From assembly GCF_001637205.1 (NCBI RefSeq), contig NZ_LVJH01000017.1:186001-250000 (forward strand): DNA of 64,000 nt, in the 5' to 3' direction. A program made the position numbers and the translations under genes. The notes under the pieces are model-generated. The model was not told where the DNA came from, did no database searches, and worked only from the letters and a program-made list of their open reading frames with translations. Below are positions 36,236 through 45,656 of the stretch, piece by piece. This stretch comes from Paenibacillus glacialis (GTDB lineage: Bacteria; Bacillota; Bacilli; Paenibacillales; Paenibacillaceae). How positions within the stretch are numbered: position 1 is the stretch's first letter; every line of letters starts with the position of its first letter.

Positions 36236-37291
36236 ATGGCATTAGATTCTAAGATTAGAGTAGCTATCGTTGGTTCTACAGGATACGGTGGGGTGGAATT
36301 AATTCGTTTGTTACAGGGACATCCTCGTGTGGATATTACCTCTGTTATTTCAACTTCAAGTGCGGGAGTACCGATTTCTAAGGGGTTCCCACATCTAACA
36401 AATATTATTAATCAGGATTTGGATGGCCTCGACATCCAGAGTATAGCGCAGAAGGCTGACGTTGTATTTACAGCTACACCATCGGGCATCAGCACGCCTC
36501 TGGTTCCTCAGTTACTTCAGGCAGGTCTTAAGGTCATTGATTTATCCGGTGACTTTCGTATCAAGGATGGCGCAACATACGAGCATTGGTATAAGCATCC
36601 AGCAGCAGATCCACGCTATGTTGAACAGGCTGTATATGGACTCAGTGAAGTATTCGGGGAAGAAGTGTTAGGCAAAGATTTTATATCTAATCCAGGTTGT
36701 TTCCCAACGGCAACGCTACTTGGGCTTGTTCCAGCAATCATAGCAGGATGGATCGATCCATCTTCCATCATCATTGATGCTAAATCAGGTGTATCTGGTT
36801 CGGGACGTGGAACGAGCTTGACGGTACATTATGCAGAGATTAATGAGAATCTTCGAGCATATAAAGTAAATAGGCACCAACATATTCCTGAGATTGAACA
36901 AGTGTTAAGTGAATTGACCGGTGAGAAGGTTACGGTGACGTTCACGACGCATCTTACACCGATGACGCGTGGGATTATGAGTACCATGTATGCCAAAGTA
37001 ATAGGGGAACATAGTCAGGCTGACTTTGTTGACTTATACCGTCAGTATTATGAAGGGCGCCCTTTTGTCAGAGTGCGAGATACGGGTGAATGGCCTGCGA
37101 CGAAAGAAGTAACAGGTTCTAACTTCTGTGACATGGGACTTTTAGTGGATGATCGAACAGGAAGAATTACGATTATTTCAGTTATCGATAATATCGTGAA
37201 GGGTGCTTCAGGCCAAGCGATTCAGAATTTGAACCTGATGATGGGATGGGAGGAAGATCTCGGCTTAGGTTATACGCCAGTGTATCCATAA
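36236..37291 (+). CDS. argC: N-acetyl-gamma-glutamyl-phosphate reductase
   Basis: 351 residues after AGGGGAACAGGGG. Third step of arginine synthesis: NADPH-dependent reduction of N-acetylglutamyl phosphate to the semialdehyde. The Rossmann motif GSTGYGGVELIRLL at about 13-26 binds the cofactor; the catalytic cysteine is in NPGCFPTATLL near 155; HRHIPE-type histidine region appears as NRHQHIPEIEQ. First gene of argCJBDF, with argJ 15 bp downstream. Confidence 0.96.
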   Translation: MALDSKIRVAIVGSTGYGGVELIRLLQGHPRVDITSVISTSSAGVPISKGFPHLTNIINQDLDGLDIQSIAQKADVVFTATPSGISTPLVPQLLQAGLKVIDLSGDFRIKDGATYEHWYKHPAADPRYVEQAVYGLSEVFGEEVLGKDFISNPGCFPTATLLGLVPAIIAGWIDPSSIIIDAKSGVSGSGRGTSLTVHYAEINENLRAYKVNRHQHIPEIEQVLSELTGEKVTVTFTTHLTPMTRGIMSTMYAKVIGEHSQADFVDLYRQYYEGRPFVRVRDTGEWPATKEVTGSNFCDMGLLVDDRTGRITIISVIDNIVKGASGQAIQNLNLMMGWEEDLGLGYTPVYP

Positions 37292-37306
37292 GAAGGGGCA
37301 ATAACT

Positions 37307-38533
37307 ATGGGATATGAGAATTTTAATATTATAGATGGCGGGTCAATTATAACGCCGAAGGGATTCTCCGCAGGCGGCGTACACTGCGGATTGAAGAAGA
37401 CGGAGCGCCATGATATCGGCGCGATTGTATGTGAGGTGGCGGCCACAGCTGCGGCTGTGTACACCACAAGCGTGTTCCAAGCGGCACCACTGAAAGTGAC
37501 GCGTGAGAGTCTTGTAGACGGCAAGCTGAAAGCTGTCGTTGTCAATAGCGGCAACGCCAATGCTTGCACAGGGCAGCAAGGTGAAGCTGATGCCTATGCG
37601 ATGCGAGCGGCGATGGCGAAGCAGCTAGGCTTAGCGGAGCAAGATGTGGCCGTAGCATCGACAGGCGTGATCGGCGAGCTACTCAAGATGGACTGCGTGA
37701 ACGCAGGCATCGCGTCGTTGCCACTGCGCCTTAGTAGCGAAGCATGCGGCGCGGAGGACTTCACACAAGCCATCCTCACCACCGATTTGGTGAAGAAGGA
37801 AGCTTGTGTATCGGTCCTGGTCGATGGCAAAGAGGTTATCATAGCCGGAGCAGCGAAGGGGTCGGGGATGATTCATCCGAATATGGCTACGATGCTGGCT
37901 TTTATGACGACAGATGTCAATATCGATCAAGATGCATTGCAACAATTGATGCGACAAGCGACGGACCTTACCTTCAACATGATTACAGTGGATGGTGATA
38001 CGAGCACGAATGATATGCTCATTACGATGGCGAGTGGGCTTGCTGGCAATGAGAAGCTGAATAGCTCTCACCCAGATTGGTCTGCTTTCTCGGAAGCCTT
38101 CACTTATGTATGTCAGAAGCTGGCCATGGCGATTGCACGTGATGGTGAAGGTGCTACAAGACTAGTGGAAGTCATCGTTCACGGAGCAGTTACTGACAAC
38201 TCTGCAAGAGCCATTGCGAAGACGATTGTTGGTTCAAGTCTAGTGAAGACTGCGATATTCGGAGCGGATGCCAACTGGGGACGAATTATCGCTGCTGTAG
38301 GACGTGCAGGAGAGCCTGTAAATCCAGAACAAGTCGATATTCAACTAGGAGATATCACAGTGCTTAAGGGATCACGCCCAGTGGTATTTGATGAAGAAGA
38401 AGCATTGGTTTATTTGAAAGGTGACACGGTGCGTATATTTGTAGATCTCCATGGCGGGGATGGGAAAGCAACCGCTTGGGGATGCGATTTAACATATGAT
38501 TATGTGCGAATTAATGCGGCATATCGGACTTAA
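37307..38533 (+). CDS. argJ: Bifunctional ornithine acetyltransferase / N-acetylglutamate synthase
   Basis: 408 residues, start ATG at 37307 after AGAAGGGGCAATAACT. It recycles the acetyl group from N-acetylornithine to glutamate; some members also use acetyl-CoA. The self-cleavage site that makes alpha and beta chains, with the nucleophilic Thr, is in GMIHPNMATMLAFM near 190. With this gene no argE or argA is required. The first 500 bp are clearly more GC-rich than the rest of the arg genes. Confidence 0.95.
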   Translation: MGYENFNIIDGGSIITPKGFSAGGVHCGLKKTERHDIGAIVCEVAATAAAVYTTSVFQAAPLKVTRESLVDGKLKAVVVNSGNANACTGQQGEADAYAMRAAMAKQLGLAEQDVAVASTGVIGELLKMDCVNAGIASLPLRLSSEACGAEDFTQAILTTDLVKKEACVSVLVDGKEVIIAGAAKGSGMIHPNMATMLAFMTTDVNIDQDALQQLMRQATDLTFNMITVDGDTSTNDMLITMASGLAGNEKLNSSHPDWSAFSEAFTYVCQKLAMAIARDGEGATRLVEVIVHGAVTDNSARAIAKTIVGSSLVKTAIFGADANWGRIIAAVGRAGEPVNPEQVDIQLGDITVLKGSRPVVFDEEEALVYLKGDTVRIFVDLHGGDGKATAWGCDLTYDYVRINAAYRT

Positions 38534-38675
38534 AAAAGTAACGTACAACATGTTGTATAAGAAAACAGATCGCTCTTTTGAGAAACGTTAGTTAACAATC
38601 CAGCAATCAGGTAGTTTACTGACTTATAGATGTTGATAGATTAGTTTTAGTAGGTATATGTTTTGAAAGGATGGC

Positions 38676-39566
38676 ATGATAATGCCGTCTCAACCTGTTG
38701 GCAATGAGAGGGGAAGGCTTACGATTATGAGAACGATATTGGAGGGTCATGCGGAGGGGGAGCTTCGAGTGGCTAGTGTCCAAGGGAGTTTTGTGATGAA
38801 ATGTGGTGGAAGTACACTTGCCGCGTTGCCGGATTCCTTCTTCCATGACTTACAACTATTGCAGCAGAGTGGATTACAACCTGTCATCGTTCATGGTGGT
38901 GGGCCAGCCATTTCGGATAATCTTGCAAAGCTTGGTATTGAAAGTGAATTCGTTCATGGTCTACGTAAGACTACGGAGGATGTCCTTGATGTGGTGGAGA
39001 TGGTGCTATCAGGTAGCATTAACAAACAAATCGTCCGTCGGATTCAGAACGTCGGTGGTCGTGCATGGGGTCTCTCGGGTGTAGATGGGTCACTTATTCA
39101 TGCGATTCCAGTCGCGAACAGCGCAGAGGTGGGCTTTGTTGGAGAAGTTACCCATGTTGAAGCGAGTCTTATACAAGGTGTGCAGGATATGGGGTATATC
39201 CCAGTGATCGCACCGATTGGTATTGATCTATCCGGTCAACGTTATAACATTAATGCGGATACGGCAGCGGGAGCGATTGCTTCGCATTTAGGGGTTAATC
39301 GTATGATTGTCGTGACAGACGTGCCAGGTATTATGAAGACGGTGAATGACGAGAAAGTGGTACTGACCTCCGTTACCGTGCAAGAGATTAATGACATGAT
39401 TGAGACTGGCGAAATCTATGGTGGAATGATTCCGAAAGTACGAGCAGCGATGAGCTGTATTCATGGCAATGTTCAAGAAGTCGTAATTGTAGACGGAGGC
39501 GAACCGAGGGTACTTAGCCGCGTTATGCAAGGTGAGACCATCGGAACTCGCATTGCTCGGGGATAG
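38676..39566 (+). CDS. argB: N-acetylglutamate kinase
   Basis: 296 residues from the ATG at 38676 (GAAAGG 5 bp upstream); an ATG at 38728 behind GAGGGGAAGG is an alternative giving 278 residues. Amino-acid-kinase fold: FVMKCGGSTLA (phosphate-binding Lys-Gly-Gly), PVIVHGGGPAIS, GYIPVIAPIG, YNINADTAAGAIA, and IVVTDVPGI are present. It phosphorylates N-acetylglutamate and is usually the arginine-feedback-controlled step. A gap of 142 bp from argJ contains the palindrome TACAACATGTTGTA. Confidence 0.94.
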   Translation: MIMPSQPVGNERGRLTIMRTILEGHAEGELRVASVQGSFVMKCGGSTLAALPDSFFHDLQLLQQSGLQPVIVHGGGPAISDNLAKLGIESEFVHGLRKTTEDVLDVVEMVLSGSINKQIVRRIQNVGGRAWGLSGVDGSLIHAIPVANSAEVGFVGEVTHVEASLIQGVQDMGYIPVIAPIGIDLSGQRYNINADTAAGAIASHLGVNRMIVVTDVPGIMKTVNDEKVVLTSVTVQEINDMIETGEIYGGMIPKVRAAMSCIHGNVQEVVIVDGGEPRVLSRVMQGETIGTRIARG

Positions 39567-39613
39567 AGACGTTAAACGGTAAGCATATAAATAGATTGGA
39601 GTGAAGATGAGCG

Positions 39614-40861
39614 ATGGGAATTCAGGAGAAACAGAATGATGTTGGGAATAAGTCTGCAGCGGTAGGAGCAAAGAGTCAAACGACGAGTTCGTTATTTCCG
39701 ACGTATGCTCGGTATCCAATTAGCCTGGTTAAAGGTGAAGGAAGCTGGTTGTGGGATGATCAGGGCAACAAATATTTAGATTTCATGAGCGGGTTAGCGG
39801 TCACGAATCTGGGTCATGCCCCGAAGAAGGTAAAAGAAAAGCTGAAGCAGCAACTCGATGAGTTATGGCATGTATCTAACTTGTTCCAGATTCCGAATCA
39901 GGAGAAAGCAGCTTCCTTACTGACATCCATTTCATGTGGAGATGCTGTTTTCTTTTGTAACAGTGGTGCAGAGGCGAATGAAGCTGCAATTAAGCTGGCC
40001 CGTCGCTATCATCAGAAGACGAAAGGAACTGGACGTTATGAAGTGATTACGTTCAATCAATCCTTTCATGGACGGACGTTGGCTACACTTACGGCAACAG
40101 GTCAGGATAAGGTGAAAGAAGGGTATTTACCACTTCCGCTTGGGTTCAAGACGGTTCCATTACATGATCTTGAAGCGCTGCAGGCGGCTATAAGTGATCA
40201 GACAGCAGCTGTGATGATAGAGATGGTTCTTGCCGAAGGCGGCGTTCATACAGTTGAACCTGAATTCTTGAAGGCTGTTTCTGAACTGTGTAAGCAAGAA
40301 GGAATACTACTTATTTTTGATGAAGTTCAGACAGGGATGGGACGTACCGGGAAATGGTTCGCTCATGAACATTACGGTGTTGAACCTGATATATTTACTG
40401 TAGCTAAAGGACTTGCGAGCGGATTCCCTGCGGGTGCGATGTTAGGTAAAGAATACTTGCGTGATACATTTACAGCGGGTAGTCATGCCACAACGTTTGG
40501 TGGAACGCCACTAGCGACAGCAGCAATCATTGCAACGATTGAGACGATGATAGAAGACCGCATTCCTGAACGTGCCGCGAAGATGAGTGAATACTTATTT
40601 GAACAGTTGAATGAGAAGTTGGCGGGGATTTCTTTTGTCAAAGGAATAAGAGGGTTAGGTTTACTCGTTGGTATCGAGTGCGAGGATTCCGTTGCTAACA
40701 TCGTGCTGGAAGGTCAGAAACGAGGGCTGTTATTTGTAAATGCAGGCCCTAATGTTATCCGTTTGTTGCCGAACTTGTACGTAACCGAGCAAGAGATTGA
40801 TCAAGCCGTGGCGATTGTGGCAGGCCTGATTCAGGATCATATATCAGTCAAGAATGTCTAA
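39614..40861 (+). CDS. argD: Acetylornithine aminotransferase
   Basis: 415 residues from ATG 39614 after GGAGTGAAG. Class III PLP-dependent aminotransferase: GAEANEAAIKLARRY, LIFDEVQTGMGRTGKWFA and the PLP lysine in FTVAKGLASGFPAGA are present. It converts N-acetylglutamate semialdehyde to N-acetylornithine. It lies 47 bp after argB in the same operon. An unusual Ser/Gln-rich N-terminal tail of about 25 residues precedes the core. Confidence 0.95.
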   Translation: MGIQEKQNDVGNKSAAVGAKSQTTSSLFPTYARYPISLVKGEGSWLWDDQGNKYLDFMSGLAVTNLGHAPKKVKEKLKQQLDELWHVSNLFQIPNQEKAASLLTSISCGDAVFFCNSGAEANEAAIKLARRYHQKTKGTGRYEVITFNQSFHGRTLATLTATGQDKVKEGYLPLPLGFKTVPLHDLEALQAAISDQTAAVMIEMVLAEGGVHTVEPEFLKAVSELCKQEGILLIFDEVQTGMGRTGKWFAHEHYGVEPDIFTVAKGLASGFPAGAMLGKEYLRDTFTAGSHATTFGGTPLATAAIIATIETMIEDRIPERAAKMSEYLFEQLNEKLAGISFVKGIRGLGLLVGIECEDSVANIVLEGQKRGLLFVNAGPNVIRLLPNLYVTEQEIDQAVAIVAGLIQDHISVKNV

Positions 40862-40889
40862 TAGACCTGATGATACAGTTTTGAACATA

Positions 40890-40907
40890 CATGAATGATA
40901 ATTCTTT
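40890..40907 (+). promoter_or_regulatory. ARG-box-like operator before argF
   Basis: CATGAATGATAATTCTTT matches 14 of 18 positions of the AhrC/ArgR box of Bacillus (CATGAATAAAAATKCAAK) and contains the dyad TGAAT / ATTC. Confidence 0.5.
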
Positions 40908-40951
40908 CGATTTAATATATAAAGCAGCATTAAAGGAGGATACCAAGAATA

Positions 40952-41911
40952 ATGCAGACGCAGATTGAGCAGCAACACGCTAATAACTTAAAAGGACGGG
41001 ATTTCATCGAATTGGATGATTTCACACCAGCTGAGATTCAATATTTAATCGATTTGGCGATTGACATAAAGCATAAGCAGAAGAATGGAGAGGTATATCA
41101 GCCTCTTAAAGGCAAGACGATTGGACTTATTTTCGAGAAATCCTCGACACGTACTCGGGTATCTTTTGAAGTGGGAGCATTTCAATTGGGAGCTCATGCA
41201 CTCTTCTTAAGCAAGAATGATATACAGCTGGGTCGTGGAGAGATTATTAGTGATACAGCACAAGTATTATCTCGTTATTTAGATGGTATGATGATCCGAA
41301 CGTTCGGTCATGAGAATGTCATTGATTTAGCACGTTATGCGACTGTACCTGTTATCAATGGACTTAGCGATCTAGCGCATCCTTGCCAAGTGTTGGCTGA
41401 TTATCAGACGGTGTACGAACACAAAGGGGTGTTAAAAGGATTGAAACTTGCCTATATCGGCGATGGTAATAACATGGCACATTCCCTTATGATTGGTGGC
41501 GCTAAGCTTGGTGTTCATGTATCGGTGGCAACACCTGAAGGTTATGAGCCGGATGAGTCAGTTGTGAATGAATGCCTTGAGATTGCTCGTGAAACAGGTG
41601 CTCAGATCGTAGTAACACGCAGTCCACAAGAAGCTGTTAAAGACGCGGATGTTATTTATACAGATGTATGGGCAAGCATGGGATTTGAAGAAGAACAGAA
41701 GATTCGTGAAGCTGCTTTTAAAGACTATCAAGTAGATGAACAGCTTGTCCAAGGTGCTAAGAGTGACTATCTCTTCATGCACTGTCTGCCAGCACATCGT
41801 GGTGAAGAAGTGAGTGAGGGTGTCATTGACGGGGATAATTCAGTTATTTTTGATCAAGCTGAGAACCGTCTGCATGCACAAAAGGCCTTGATGGCTGCAT
41901 TGATGGGATAA
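40952..41911 (+). CDS. argF: Ornithine carbamoyltransferase
   Basis: 319 residues after AAAGGAGGATACC. It makes citrulline from ornithine and carbamoyl phosphate. STRTR (carbamoyl phosphate) near 65, HPCQ near 144, SMG near 242 and HCLPAHRGEE near 277 are all present. The gap of 90 bp after argD holds the ARG-box-like site, so argF may have partly independent control. Confidence 0.97.
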   Translation: MQTQIEQQHANNLKGRDFIELDDFTPAEIQYLIDLAIDIKHKQKNGEVYQPLKGKTIGLIFEKSSTRTRVSFEVGAFQLGAHALFLSKNDIQLGRGEIISDTAQVLSRYLDGMMIRTFGHENVIDLARYATVPVINGLSDLAHPCQVLADYQTVYEHKGVLKGLKLAYIGDGNNMAHSLMIGGAKLGVHVSVATPEGYEPDESVVNECLEIARETGAQIVVTRSPQEAVKDADVIYTDVWASMGFEEEQKIREAAFKDYQVDEQLVQGAKSDYLFMHCLPAHRGEEVSEGVIDGDNSVIFDQAENRLHAQKALMAALMG

Positions 41912-41937
41912 ATGATTCATAGTATAATTAATTAATA

Positions 41938-41955
41938 AATTGAATTAATATTTAG
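41938..41955 (+). promoter_or_regulatory. Weak ARG-box-like site before argG
   Basis: AATTGAATTAATATTTAG contains TGAAT-TAAT-ATTTA, one base from the ideal TGAAT/ATTCA dyad. AT-rich background makes chance matches likely. Confidence 0.3.
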
Positions 41956-41966
41956 TATAGTTATGT

Positions 41967-42051
41967 AGATTGAACCTAAAGACGAACCCTCATAATTCAT
42001 GATTCTTTTTAAAAATGATTGAACTTGTGAGCGCAAACTTTAGTTCAATCT
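41967..42051. repeat. Palindromic repeat, copy 2, in front of argG
   Basis: Nearly identical to copy 1 at 1894-1976. It starts AGATTGAACCTAAAG, ends CTTTAGTTCAATCT, and the interior has GACGAACCCTCATAATTCATG and ATGATTGAACTTGTGAGCGC. It lies 57 bp before the argG start. Confidence 0.82.
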
Positions 42052-42108
42052 ATATAGAATTCAGTATAGAAATTCATATAAGGATTTAGAGAAGGGAAGT
42101 TTACGAGT

Positions 42109-43341
42109 ATGGCAAAAGAGAAAATAGTACTGGCTTACTCCGGAGGACTCGATACATCGATCATTCTGAAGTGGCTTAAGGAAACATACGATGCAGAGAT
42201 TATCGCTTTCACAGCGGACATTGGTCAAAAAGAAGAGTTGGATGGCTTAGAGGAAAAAGCACTGGCTACAGGCGCATCCAAAGTATATATTGATGACTTG
42301 CGTGATGAATTTGCGAATGACTTCATCTATCCGATGTTCCAATCGGGCGCTCTATACGAAGGTCAATACCTATTAGGTACAAGTATTGCTCGTCCATTAA
42401 TCGCTAAACGTATGGTGGATATCGCACGTGCAGAAGGCGCAACCATGATCGCACACGGTGCTACAGGCAAAGGGAACGACCAAATTCGTTTCGAGCTTGG
42501 CGTGGCTGCACTTGCACCTGAGATCAAAGTTATCGCTCCATGGCGGCTAGAAGAATTCCGTAATGAGTTCCCAGGACGTGCTGAAATGATCGCTTATGCT
42601 GAGAAACATGGTATTCCGGTAACCGCTTCTGCGGCGAAGTCCTATTCCATGGATCGTAACTTGCTGCATATTAGTTATGAGAGTGGCGTACTTGAAGATC
42701 CTTGGTTCGATGCTAGCACACCTGAGAATAAAGACATGTTCCTACTGAGCGCTTCCCCTGAGGATGCACCGGATGAGGCAGAATATTTGGAGCTTGAATT
42801 TGTACAGGGAGATTGTGTGGCTCTGAACGGTAAGGAATTAACACCACTTCAAGTGATGGAGCAATTAAATGAGCTAGGTGGTAAGCATGGTATTGGCCGT
42901 GTAGATATGGTAGAGAACCGTTTCGTAGGGATGAAGAGCCGGGGTATCTATGAGACACCAGGTGGCTCAATTCTATTTACAGCTCATCGCAAAATGGAGT
43001 CCATCACGATGGATCGTGAAGTGATGAACCTGCGTGATAGTTTAATCACTCGTTATAGTACACTTGTATACAATGGCTTCTGGTTCGCCCCAGAACGTCT
43101 TACACTTCAGGCACTTGTGAAAGAGAGCCAGAACAACGTGACCGGTACTGTGCGCGTGAAGTTATACAAAGGGAATGTTATCGGAGCTGGTGTGAAGAGC
43201 CCAGTGAGCTTATATAATCCAGAAATCGCAACGATGGAAGCTGATCCAACACAGGCTTACGATCAAGGGGATGCAACAGGATTCATTCACCTGAATGCTT
43301 TGCGCCTTAAAGTAGCAGCTGGCGTACAACAAAACAAATAA
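42109..43341 (+). CDS. argG: Argininosuccinate synthase
   Basis: 410 residues, start ATG at 42109 after GAAGGGAAG. It condenses citrulline and aspartate with ATP. The N-type ATP-pyrophosphatase loop [10 protein letters not shown] is at about 9-18; [13 protein letters not shown] and APWR.. follow near 118 and 144. The 5' region contains repeat copy 2. argH follows after 106 bp. Confidence 0.97.
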   Translation: MAKEKIVLAYSGGLDTSIILKWLKETYDAEIIAFTADIGQKEELDGLEEKALATGASKVYIDDLRDEFANDFIYPMFQSGALYEGQYLLGTSIARPLIAKRMVDIARAEGATMIAHGATGKGNDQIRFELGVAALAPEIKVIAPWRLEEFRNEFPGRAEMIAYAEKHGIPVTASAAKSYSMDRNLLHISYESGVLEDPWFDASTPENKDMFLLSASPEDAPDEAEYLELEFVQGDCVALNGKELTPLQVMEQLNELGGKHGIGRVDMVENRFVGMKSRGIYETPGGSILFTAHRKMESITMDREVMNLRDSLITRYSTLVYNGFWFAPERLTLQALVKESQNNVTGTVRVKLYKGNVIGAGVKSPVSLYNPEIATMEADPTQAYDQGDATGFIHLNALRLKVAAGVQQNK

Positions 43342-43380
43342 ATGTAATGTAATTATAAATAAAGCTTAAAGGCAGTAATT

Positions 43381-43416
43381 GGCCGTTCCTTTGTCCGTTC
43401 ACGAGAAGGGGCGGCC
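43381..43416 (+). promoter_or_regulatory. Hairpin between argG and argH
   Basis: GGCCGTTCCTT pairs with AAGGGGCGGCC (two G-U pairs) around a 14-base loop. No T run follows, so it is more likely an mRNA-processing or stability element than a terminator. Confidence 0.5.
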
Positions 43417-43447
43417 CTCTGTTGTCATAAGAAGGGAGAGCATGATC

Positions 43448-44866
43448 ATGAGTAAATTATGGGGAGGGCGCTTTACGAAGCAGACCAACCATTTGGTAGA
43501 GGAATATACAGCTTCCATCGGATTCGACAAGGCGCTCGCAGAAGAAGATATCCAGGGTAGCTTGGCTCATGTAACGATGCTTGGTAAATGCGGTATCGTT
43601 CCAGAGGAAGATGCAGAGACGATTCGTCAGGGATTGAAGAAGGTATTGGAGCGAATTCGCGCTGGTGAAATCGAGTTCTCTGTCTCGGATGAGGATATTC
43701 ATATGAATATTGAGAAGAATCTTATCGATGAGATCGGACCTGTAGGCGGAAAGCTACATACAGGACGTAGTCGTAATGATCAGGTCGCGACGGACATGCA
43801 CTTGTATTTACGTAAGCGTGTTGTAGCTCTTACGGCTATGTTACAGGAACTTCAAGCTTCGCTGATTACACAAGCGAAAGATAATGTGGATACCATCGTT
43901 CCAGGATATACACATTTGCAACGGGCACAACCTATTCTTTTCGCTCATCATTTAATGGCGTACGTGTCTATGTTCGGACGTGATGCAGAGCGATTGATGG
44001 ATAGTTATAAACGTATTAATATTCTTCCACTCGGTGCGGGTGCACTTGCAGGCACAACGTTCTCCATTGATCGCCATTTCGTGGCTGAGCAACTTGGATT
44101 CGATGGCGTGTACGAGAACAGTCTAGATGCGGTGAGTGATCGCGATTTCATCGTTGAATTCTTGGCAAATGCTTCACTTATCATGACACATCTGTCCCGT
44201 CTAAGTGAGGAACTCGTGCTATGGAGTAGCACAGAGTTTAGCTTCGTGGAGTTGGATGACGCATTCTGTACAGGTAGTAGCATTATGCCACAGAAGAAGA
44301 ATCCAGACGTGCCAGAGTTAGTGCGCGGCAAGACGGGTCGTGTATACGGAAACTTGATCGGGCTTCTCACGGTATTGAAGTCACTTCCTCTAGCGTACAA
44401 CAAGGATATGCAGGAAGATAAAGAAGGCATGTTTGATACGGTTGCTACACTCGAAGGAGCACTTCAATTGTTCGCTCCAATGATCGCGACCATGAAAGTG
44501 AACAAAGGTCGTATGCGTGAAGCTGTGAACAAGGATTTCTCTAATGCAACGGATATTGCTGATTTCTTGGTTAACAAAGGATTGCCTTTCCGTCAAGCGC
44601 ATGAGGTTATTGGAAAGACAGTGCTTTACTGTATTCAAAACAGTAAGTATCTATTGGATCTCACACTTGAAGAATTCCAACAATTCTCAGAATTGTTCGA
44701 TGACCGAATCTACGATGTGCTTCAACCGGAAGCGGTAGTGAACGCTCGTAATGTATATGGTGGCACAGCAACGGTGCAAGTTGTGGCTGCTATTGAACGT
44801 AGTGAGGTGGCCCTTCAGTCTGCGAAGACGTGGGTAGAGCAACACGACGAAGATTCTTTAGCTTAA
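43448..44866 (+). CDS. argH: Argininosuccinate lyase
   Basis: 472 residues from the ATG at 43448 ([13 protein letters not shown]); the ATG at 43442 is too close to GAAGGGAGAG. It splits argininosuccinate into arginine and fumarate. [13 protein letters not shown] near 108, THLQRAQP near 160 and the fumarase/lyase signature [11 protein letters not shown] near 280 are complete. Final gene of the pathway, followed by a terminator. Confidence 0.97.
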   Translation: MSKLWGGRFTKQTNHLVEEYTASIGFDKALAEEDIQGSLAHVTMLGKCGIVPEEDAETIRQGLKKVLERIRAGEIEFSVSDEDIHMNIEKNLIDEIGPVGGKLHTGRSRNDQVATDMHLYLRKRVVALTAMLQELQASLITQAKDNVDTIVPGYTHLQRAQPILFAHHLMAYVSMFGRDAERLMDSYKRINILPLGAGALAGTTFSIDRHFVAEQLGFDGVYENSLDAVSDRDFIVEFLANASLIMTHLSRLSEELVLWSSTEFSFVELDDAFCTGSSIMPQKKNPDVPELVRGKTGRVYGNLIGLLTVLKSLPLAYNKDMQEDKEGMFDTVATLEGALQLFAPMIATMKVNKGRMREAVNKDFSNATDIADFLVNKGLPFRQAHEVIGKTVLYCIQNSKYLLDLTLEEFQQFSELFDDRIYDVLQPEAVVNARNVYGGTATVQVVAAIERSEVALQSAKTWVEQHDEDSLA

Positions 44867-44891
44867 TAACATTTGAATCATTTCACAATAG

Positions 44892-44923
44892 AAGCGACCG
44901 TGTGAACGAAACGGTCGCTTTTT
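44892..44923 (+). terminator. argH terminator
   Basis: AAGCGACCGT pairs with ACGGTCGCTT, with TTT following. Confidence 0.87.
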
Positions 44924-44949
44924 GTTATGGATAGTTATGTAAATATAGA

Positions 44950-44978
44950 TTGATGCTTGTCCTTCTGTTGCCTATAAT
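44950..44978 (+). promoter_or_regulatory. Promoter of the minor-pilin operon
   Basis: TTGATG, 17 bp, TATAAT, with predicted start near 44985. Confidence 0.72.
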
Positions 44979-44980
44979 AG

Positions 44981-45018
44981 GTAATAGGACAATATTACTA
45001 GTTATGTAATCTATTACA
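44981..45018 (+). promoter_or_regulatory. Tandem dyads downstream of the minor-pilin promoter
   Basis: GTAATA-GGACAA-TATTAC (44981-44998) and TGTAAT-CT-ATTACA (45005-45018) both consist of GTAAT/ATTAC half sites and cover the predicted transcript start, a typical repressor position. The regulator is unknown. Confidence 0.5.
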
Positions 45019-45041
45019 TTTAGGGAGTAGGTGGACATGTC

Positions 45042-45656
45042 GTGCTCAAGTCCCATGCTAAGGTGGACAACTGCCTAACTCACAAGAGGGGAAGTATAGT
45101 AGCAAAAAAGACAAAGAATAGGCTGGAGAGTAAGACGGAGAAAGGTTTCGCACTCATAGAAGTATTGGCCGCCATTGTCATATTATCGATTGTATCGCTA
45201 GTTCTAACCTCCTATTTCTCGAATGCACTTTCTTACGCTAATACGAATCAGAATAAGACGGTCATGGTCAATCTTGCCCGAAATGCACTTTTCTATGTGG
45301 AGAAGCAAGATTTCGACAAAATGGAGAAATACTTCAACCTAAGCGGGGGAAATCCTAATGCTTCCAAAGGGAGCTATCCCAACATTTCAACAGAGCAATG
45401 TGCTCCAGATCGTTGTAGTCAATTGTTCCGTAGTCCGGAATTGTTGGAGAGCGTACTGAATCCTTCGATTAATGGGGTGGCATATAACATAACGATATCT
45501 TATCAATCTGAATTACATTCGAAGATGAAGGCGGAGGGAAGTAAGGCGGAAATGGCCAAGTATTTACTGCCTGTGAAGGTTACTGTAAGTAGTTCGATAG
45601 GTGGAAGTAATGCTACGATCGTGGAGGGATACATTACTGATGGCAGAATACGCTAA
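45042..45656 (+). CDS. Type IV pilus minor prepilin (PilV/GspI-like)
   Basis: 204 residues from GTG at 45042 after GGGAGTAGGTGGAC. A class III signal KGFALIEVLAAIVILSIV, with cleavage between Gly and Phe near residue 34 and Glu at mature position 5, is followed by the hydrophobic helix. The mature part is about 170 residues with two close cysteines (CAPDRC). The long basic leader and unusual start are odd: GAGGGGAAG at 45087 is followed by ATA-GTA, not by a normal start. It is first in an operon with a second prepilin overlapping by 17 bp. Confidence 0.8.
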   Translation: MLKSHAKVDNCLTHKRGSIVAKKTKNRLESKTEKGFALIEVLAAIVILSIVSLVLTSYFSNALSYANTNQNKTVMVNLARNALFYVEKQDFDKMEKYFNLSGGNPNASKGSYPNISTEQCAPDRCSQLFRSPELLESVLNPSINGVAYNITISYQSELHSKMKAEGSKAEMAKYLLPVKVTVSSSIGGSNATIVEGYITDGRIR

